Shown here: positions 62,101 to 64,000 of the stretch, one piece after another
Position numbering within the stretch: the stretch's first letter is position 1
Layout of the letters: the number at the start of each line of letters is the position of its first letter
Source: Saccharina japonica
Taxonomy: Eukaryota; Sar; Phaeophyceae; Laminariales; Laminariaceae
Length of the DNA stretch: 64,000 bases
Assembly (NCBI GenBank): GCA_008828725.1
Contig: MEHQ01000823.1
Location: forward strand, 242,339 to 306,338
Reading direction: 5' to 3'
The notes under the pieces: model-generated
The model's input: only the letters and a program-made list of their open reading frames with translations
Told to the model about the DNA's origin: nothing
Database searches by the model: none
Program-made: the position numbers and the translations under genes

Positions 62101-63662
62101 CCCCCCTACCCCAGCACCAGTCTGTACCGACATTACCAGGTGCAGGCATCGCCCACCTCGATCACAACACAACTCCTCTGCTCTACCCCACTCTTTTTCC
62201 TTCTTCCATTCTTCTCTTTTGCGCCCTTTCTCATGATATCGGCGACCAATCTTCTTTCCACTATGGCCACATAAGCGCCTTTTCAACCCATGATTTGTTT
62301 TCACCTTTACAGGTGCCACCACTGCTATCGATGTTAACATGGATAGAGCCTCTTCCCACACGCGTCGTTCTTTCAGGTTATGAGCCTCGCAGGGGGTGAT
62401 GTAAATCTGTAGTATTTCTGAGGCTCTTTCCACGATGAGGGAGCCAAATAAAAGGCGTAACTGACGAACAATCCCGCTGCTAAAGGAGCACAGCGAAACA
62501 CTTTCGTCGTTAAAACCGGAAAAAAATATGCATTCAAAACGAGATTGGGTTACAGTTTCTTGATTAAAGACACCGCCAGTCATGAGAAATATATATTTGG
62601 CAGAACTTGCTTGAACACACTACTTTTGTTTTTGTTCTTCGTTTTTTGTGTTTCCATCCCATTTATTATCTTCGCCCTTCTTTTGTGTTTCGCTCAATCC
62701 CAGTAGTACCTCAGATCCGGGGACATATAGTGTCAATAGGCTACTATTCCTCCTTGATCACTACGTACGGTTCGTTCGGTATATCTGAAACAAAAAAACA
62801 GTCCCGCCCGATGACAAGTCCCATGTGTGAGGGTATTACCTGCTGAGCTATAGGGGTAAAAGATCGATCGATTACCCAGCCCAGGGTAATCCTTATAACA
62901 CTCTCCCCCCCTCTGAACGGCGGGATATTTGGGACGTCGGTACCGTATACGGCCGTACGTTGACCTACCCGCTTCATTTCAGTACCTGGGGAACCAGGGA
63001 GACGTGTTTTTTTAGGGAAGCACGCGCAAGCGTTTCTGAAAAAAGAAACGTTCGAAGTGAGATTCGAACCCGTGTCCTCGACGACGTCAAATGTGGGGGT
63101 ATTACCGCTGAGCTATAGGGGTAAAAGATCGATCGATTACCCAGCCCAGGGTAATCCTTATAACACATGGCCTAGGTAGAATGGAACCCATATGATATTG
63201 ACGAAAATGGATGGAATACCCCATGGCCTAGGTAGAATGGAACCCATACGATATTGACGAAAATGGATGGACTACATTCCGACGAGTTCGGGTTAAGGAG
63301 GGCCCCGTCAATCAAAAGAAAATTTGGACAAAAAGGGTTAACCCCTATCGCAGCTGGCGTTTAAATGACGCAAAACCCCCGGCAACAGTTGGATGTTCGA
63401 AACACCCCAGCAAGACGCACCTCCATGACGTTGTCCTTGATAGTCACCAGGGACTCGAAAATGACTTGCTGCGACCCGAATAACGTCAGCGCTCCTTCCT
63501 GTGAAAAATGTACAGAACGGCGCAGGAGATCTCATTTGGTGGCTGGTCGTGTTGTGGCATGGGCTATACAAACTGGGGGGTGGCCCCCTCGCAAACATGA
63601 GATACAATGATGATACTTACCCTGGGCTGGGCATTAAATTGATCGTCTACCCCGATAGACAT
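41031..63662 (-). CDS. large secreted/surface protein with chlamydial-PMP-type repeats, multi-exon gene
   Basis: About 20 proposed minus-strand exons of 42-261 bp encode successive repeats with GGA[ILV] and FxxN tetrapeptides (GGALYNSG, GGAILTAG, GGAVFVGAG; FNDN, FQGN, FVGN, FSDN). These define chlamydial polymorphic membrane proteins. Such repeats fold as a right-handed parallel beta-helix and are usually extracellular. From 56754 down to 41836 all proposed neighbours agree in splice phase; most introns are 0.7-2.6 kb. One codon is split between 50581 and 48048 and recreates an FQNN motif across the junction. The start is unsure: 63621-63662 offers a short ATG exon without an obvious signal peptide, and at least one exon is missing between 63421 and 60397. 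The C-terminus and any membrane anchor may lie below 41 kb. Function is unknown; adhesion or cell-wall contact is an inference from the fold. Confidence 0.78.
41836..41940 (-). CDS. PMP-repeat gene, exon (3' boundary approximate)
   Basis: GAAIPASAGLVFIDQGTC and VASGNTADSLG in phase 0 after an acceptor ending gagaag. Several GT donors lie between 41817 and 41838, and I cannot choose between them. Confidence 0.6.
42005..42252 (+). mobile_element. MITE-A, well preserved copy
   Basis: 248 bp from GACGCATGCTACGATAGGGG to CCTCTACCGTAGCACGCG, with the internal CGCTTAAGGAGCGTCATACC, GCTGCCGGATGAGAAATCTC and GACGAATTTGGGTTAAGGAG landmarks. In a PMP-gene intron. Confidence 0.8.
42790..43060 (+). mobile_element. 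MITE-A, diverged copy
   Basis: Family landmarks GAGCTCCTCGCTAAAGGAGC, TGCTATCCGATGTGAAATGT and CCTCTATCATAGCAGGCGTC; the left terminus is degenerate. It ends about 50 bp before the exon at 43112. Confidence 0.65.
43112..43237 (-). CDS. PMP-repeat gene, exon
   Basis: 42 codons, phase 0 to 0. Acceptor gcgtgacag, donor GTCAGT. SNKGGGAILAYGASTVEFQN followed by AAVF. MITE-A copies lie close on both sides in the flanking introns. Confidence 0.78.
43532..43785 (+). mobile_element. MITE-A copy
   Basis: GACGCATGCTACGATAGAGG to CTCTACCGTAGCACGCGTC with all internal landmarks. Intronic in the PMP-repeat gene. Confidence 0.8.
44748..45006 (+). mobile_element. MITE-A copy
   Basis: GACGCATGCTACGATAGAGG to ATACCGTAGCACGCGTC; the left end has a duplicated GAGCT. 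Intronic. Confidence 0.78.
45241..45518 (-). mobile_element. divergent MITE-A relative
   Basis: Weak termini (GACGGGTCCTACGATAGGC and AGATAGCATGCGTC) enclose a body sharing GGTCGGGCTCCTTAGCC and GGTCATGGGGA with other divergent copies. It begins ~230 bp right of another copy. Confidence 0.5.
45713..45823 (-). CDS. PMP-repeat gene, exon
   Basis: 37 codons, phase 0 to 0. Acceptor cgacctctag, donor GTGCGT. GGCAIATRGTTDDDEAAEGD, then ITFEGRANFKRNYCE with an FKRN motif. Confidence 0.78.
47232..47575 (-). mobile_element. tRNA-derived SINE copy S6
   Basis: Nearly the same sequence as S2: head GGTCGCCCCGGTGGGCTAGC with B box GAGTTCGAGCCCC, body GGGACGGCTGAACCCTCTG, and tail GAAGATAATAAATGGGATGG, all on the minus strand. 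It lies in a PMP-gene intron. Confidence 0.8.
47913..48048 (-). CDS. PMP-repeat gene, exon
   Basis: Acceptor gatcggcag, donor GTGAGG. NSVGVHVTDNGEPELG, GRGGALYNSGADSTVV and LAIFNDNVGAL. It starts with one codon base and ends in phase 0. The same frame continues open upstream of the acceptor, so the start is not absolutely fixed. Confidence 0.8.
48567..48930 (+). repeat. 51-bp minisatellite carrying the MITE-A terminus
   Basis: About seven units of 51 bp. Each has GTAGATACCGACGGAAAT, AAGTGAGACGCG and GCTACGATAGAGGTACT. The GACGCG(T/G)GCTACGATAGAGG part equals the terminal inverted repeat of MITE-A. One more unit lies beyond the MITE-B insertion at 49221-49271. Intronic in the PMP-repeat gene. 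Confidence 0.88.
48931..49220 (-). mobile_element. MITE-B copy 2, inserted into the 51-bp minisatellite
   Basis: 290 bp with perfect outer termini CAAGGGTGCACAAAAA and TTTTTGTGCACCCTTG and inner CGACACCACACACC/GGTGTGTGGTGTCG. It is flanked by GTAGATA on both sides, a 7-bp target duplication drawn from the satellite unit itself. Opposite orientation to copy 1 at 5775. Confidence 0.85.
49244..49527 (-). mobile_element. divergent MITE-A relative
   Basis: It begins in the last minisatellite unit (GCGGTCTACGATAGGGGT) and ends TGCCGTGGCATGCGTC. The body shares GATCGGGACCCTCAGCCC, TGCTGCAGACT and GACCGCCTTCAG with the copy at 50134. Confidence 0.5.
50134..50431 (-). mobile_element. divergent MITE-A relative
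   Basis: GACGCGTGCTACGATCAAGG to CCCGTGGCGTGCGTC; body similar to 49244-49527. It lies ~150 bp left of the exon at 50581. Confidence 0.6.
50581..50690 (-). CDS. PMP-repeat gene, exon
   Basis: Acceptor acttcaacag, donor GTGAGA. It reads FMKQATFSDNFDPNGGLGGA and VANYGALTF and ends with two codon bases. The codon is completed by the next exon and gives FQNN, a proper FxxN motif across the intron. Confidence 0.8.
50754..51002 (+). mobile_element. MITE-A, well preserved copy
   Basis: GACGCATGCTACGATAGAGG to CCTCTACCGTAGCACGTGTC, 249 bp, with internal landmarks nearly identical to 42005-42252. Only 63 bp from the exon ending at 50690, inside an intron. Confidence 0.82.
51608..51763 (-). CDS. PMP-repeat gene, exon
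   Basis: 52 codons, phase 0 to 0, strong acceptor gtttttcag, donor GTACGA. It contains GGPAIYSEGDVTF, ALFQGNGQ and GGAILTAGTME: one FxxN between two GGxx motifs. Confidence 0.82.
52060..52136 (+). mobile_element. tRNA-like sequence
   Basis: GCCCCTG and CAGGGCC could pair as an acceptor stem (6 of 7), with A-box-like TGTTCGAGTGG and B-box-like GGTTCTAATC. The T arm does not fold, so I regard it as a tRNA pseudogene or SINE head. Confidence 0.35.
52368..52802 (+). repeat. 145-bp satellite, three units
   Basis: Three head-to-tail units start at 52368, 52513 and 52658 and differ at only a handful of positions. Each contains GATGTAGCACCGACAACC and CATAGGAAGTTGGCATCAAT. Intronic in the PMP-repeat gene. 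Confidence 0.95.
53052..53156 (-). CDS. PMP-repeat gene, exon
   Basis: 35 codons, phase 0 to 0, acceptor tccgatcag, donor GTCAGT. QLGGAVFVGAGSSLDILD then VAFVGNTVA: one GGAV and one FVGN motif. Confidence 0.8.
53704..53850 (-). CDS. PMP-repeat gene, exon
   Basis: 49 codons, phase 0 to 0. Acceptor ggtgctgtag, donor GTAAGG. VIYVTGGKELTVVSTGKP, FENVRLEIV and LTITGINQS show the alternating hydrophobic pattern of a beta-helix. Confidence 0.78.
54350..55460 (+). repeat. very degenerate ~45-bp tandem repeat array
   Basis: About 25 poor copies of a unit close to CCTCAAGAAACGTCTTCAAA + CTTTGCCTGTAA fill this stretch. Phrases like CGTCTTCAAACTTTGC and GTAACCTCAAGA recur at irregular 35-60-bp spacing. 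No open frame runs through it. It is an old satellite or decayed minisatellite in a PMP-gene intron. Confidence 0.75.
55676..55719 (-). CDS. PMP-repeat gene, possible 44-bp micro-exon
   Basis: Acceptor ctccgacag and donor GTACGG. It reads RVGCCDGRSRTSSE in the only phase that links the exons at 56247 and 53850. Short, so phase compatibility is the main support. Confidence 0.35.
56247..56313 (-). CDS. PMP-repeat gene, probable exon
   Basis: Acceptor ccccgcgcag in phase 0 directly continues the previous exon with LSPLRVDVNALPAHDFSEW. The donor (GTGGTG) is inferred. A MITE-like GAGCTCCTCA segment lies immediately downstream, so the donor side may have been altered by an insertion. Confidence 0.5.
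56494..56754 (-). CDS. PMP-repeat gene, largest exon
   Basis: 87 codons, phase 0 to 0, acceptor cgttcttag, donor GTGAGT. It begins CPGIINKGTVEFTDGS and continues with a Cys-containing linker (ELCYLGASSDS, DCESYSA, LSCPRQL). This is the longest non-repeat linker in the gene and probably a disulphide-stabilised loop between beta-helix turns. Confidence 0.8.
57299..57448 (-). CDS. PMP-repeat gene, exon (5' boundary approximate)
   Basis: STVALNTTYQNENTENGGGV followed by TIRS before a GTGTAT donor. The 3' phase (0) fits the next exon; no acceptor in the required phase was found, so the start is approximate. Confidence 0.5.
57755..57893 (-). CDS. PMP-repeat gene, exon
   Basis: Acceptor gaactcgcag, donor GTGAGT. 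The exon has a textbook unit: GATVTINGEVAIRGNSAG, then GGAIYSEATLL, then ATISDNTAIT. Starts with one codon base, ends in phase 0. Confidence 0.8.
58280..58441 (+). mobile_element. MITE-A fragment
   Basis: Right half only: GGTCACAATAATGAAATTCG, TCCGAAAACGGTTCAGCC and CCTCTATTGTGGCAAGCGTC. Confidence 0.55.
58690..58775 (+). repeat. TCCTA/TCCTG pentanucleotide microsatellite
   Basis: About 15 units of CCTAT/CCTGT with few interruptions. Confidence 0.9.
58919..59003 (-). CDS. PMP-repeat gene, probable exon
   Basis: A strong acceptor (ttttcttttcacag) and GTGCGT donor enclose HLGTAVANAELGFSNRG. Phase agrees with both neighbours. Confidence 0.55.
59345..59426 (-). CDS. PMP-repeat gene, probable exon
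   Basis: MLGGLSSAVTARGLLELRTL reads as a PMP strand pair and the GTATTA donor leaves one base that fits the next exon. The acceptor (gccgag) is poor and its phase does not fit the previous exon, so the 5' boundary is uncertain. Confidence 0.4.
59913..60015 (-). CDS. PMP-repeat gene, exon
   Basis: Acceptor cttcgaaag, donor GTGAGG. GGGMWIMSHNAVEFRGG followed by RRGGVLYIE is a clear PMP unit. The start phase matches the preceding exon. Confidence 0.65.
60284..60397 (-). CDS. PMP-repeat gene, exon
   Basis: Acceptor caagcacag, donor GTGTTA. It encodes FIAHNTRLDRSPN and SECPIATCTALDA. It ends with one codon base, which pairs with the next exon to give Gly. Confidence 0.55.
62652..62908 (-). mobile_element. 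SINE copy S7 with a different tRNA head
   Basis: The plus strand starts with the family tail TCCCATTTATTATCTTCGC and TCAGATCCGGGG. The head on the minus strand, however, reads TATAGCTCAGCAGGTAATAC, unlike the CCCCGGTGG heads of S2/S3/S6. The head and the 60 bp beyond it are repeated at 63040-63167. Confidence 0.6.
63040..63167 (-). mobile_element. second tRNA-like head, duplicate of the S7 head
   Basis: On the minus strand there is A box TAGCTCAGCGG and B box GGTTCGAATC. It is preceded by a block shared with 62828-62900 (AGGGGTAAAAGATCGATCGA and beyond) with at most a few differences. Acceptor pairing is absent, so it is not an intact tRNA gene. Confidence 0.5.
63167..63278 (+). repeat. 56-bp tandem duplication
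   Basis: Two units starting ATGGCCTAGGTAGAATGGAA, nearly identical, followed by a truncated MITE-A end (GACGAGTTCGGGTTAAGGAG) up to about 63361. Confidence 0.85.
63421..63498 (-). CDS. PMP-repeat gene, exon
   Basis: Acceptor tttttcacag, donor GTGCGT, phase 0 at both ends. 26 codons with EGALTLFGSQQVIFE and IKDNVME, a typical strand-turn-strand PMP unit. Confidence 0.65.
63621..63662 (-). CDS. PMP-repeat gene, candidate first coding exon
   Basis: The ATG opens 14 codons (MSIGVDDQFNAQPR) and is followed by a good GTAAGT donor in phase 0, which fits the next exon. A TAG inside another frame of the same stretch could instead be an acceptor for a smaller internal exon, so this may not be the true start. 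Confidence 0.35.
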
Positions 63663-64000
63663 GTGTACCGGGGGTAGTAGGGAACACGGTCACATTTGGC
63701 GTCGTCGACAGGACACGGTTGATAATATAATGTCGAATGTTGCTTTAACCGTAAAACGTCGTCAAAAGGAACTTGTGCAGTGTTGGTTTAGCCGTACCAC
63801 TCCGTTATCCTCGTTCCCTGAATGCCACAGTGTAACATCTCATCAGAGAGCTAGACTCAAGCCATCGGGAGGGAAGGACGCGGCGAATGCCGCTGTCAAG
63901 ATGCAACAGCTTCCTCCGCGATTAGGTGTTGTTGGACGCCGCTTCCTGGCGTACCTTTTGACCACGCAGCGTGTGACGCTTTGCCGCCAAGCGCAGATAA

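Noticed and set aside
63040-63125. Functional tRNA gene
   Set aside because: A and B boxes are good but acceptor and anticodon stems do not pair, and a SINE body is attached to the sister copy.

Overview
This window looks like nuclear DNA of a large, repeat-rich eukaryotic genome. Coding sequence sits in short exons (roughly 45-265 bp, one terminal exon of 911 bp) between introns of about 1 kb, with recognisable splice sites and many SINE, MITE and LTR-type insertions. There are no operons, Shine-Dalgarno sites or long uninterrupted bacterial-type ORFs. The gene families (a BCS1-type AAA ATPase, a secreted protein with a DPH/'root cap'-like module, and a long chlamydial-PMP-repeat protein) would suit a stramenopile such as a brown alga. 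That assignment rests on my memory of these families and is only an inference.

Layout. 1-3254 (+): the 3' end of a BCS1-like AAA-ATPase gene. Two exons join in phase, and a tRNA-derived SINE lies in the intron. 3255-10890: mostly repeats and unassigned sequence (MITEs, short tandem arrays). 10896-15291 (-): a secreted Cys-rich protein whose signal-peptide exon, second exon and last exon are clear, with two possible exons between them. 15300-38800: no convincing host gene. This stretch holds SINEs, two terminal-inverted-repeat elements about 1 kb long with GC-rich, codon-repeat-rich cargo, one short non-autonomous LTR element with a target-site duplication, degenerate tandem arrays and microsatellites. 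38807-39127 (-): one unrecognised open segment. 41031-63662 (-): a large PMP-repeat gene with about 20 proposed exons. Most neighbouring exons are compatible in splice phase, and GGA[ILV] and FxxN motifs recur.

The introns of the PMP gene are where most copies of one MITE family (here MITE-A) sit. They also hold a 51-bp minisatellite that contains the MITE-A terminal sequence and is itself split by a second MITE (MITE-B), a 145-bp satellite present three times, and about 1.1 kb of a very degenerate ~45-bp repeat. The three genes show no obvious functional link. The PMP-repeat protein and the 10.9-15.3 kb protein are both probably secreted or at the cell surface; the BCS1-like ATPase is probably mitochondrial. 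All exon boundaries were read by eye from splice motifs and frame, with no RNA or homology search.
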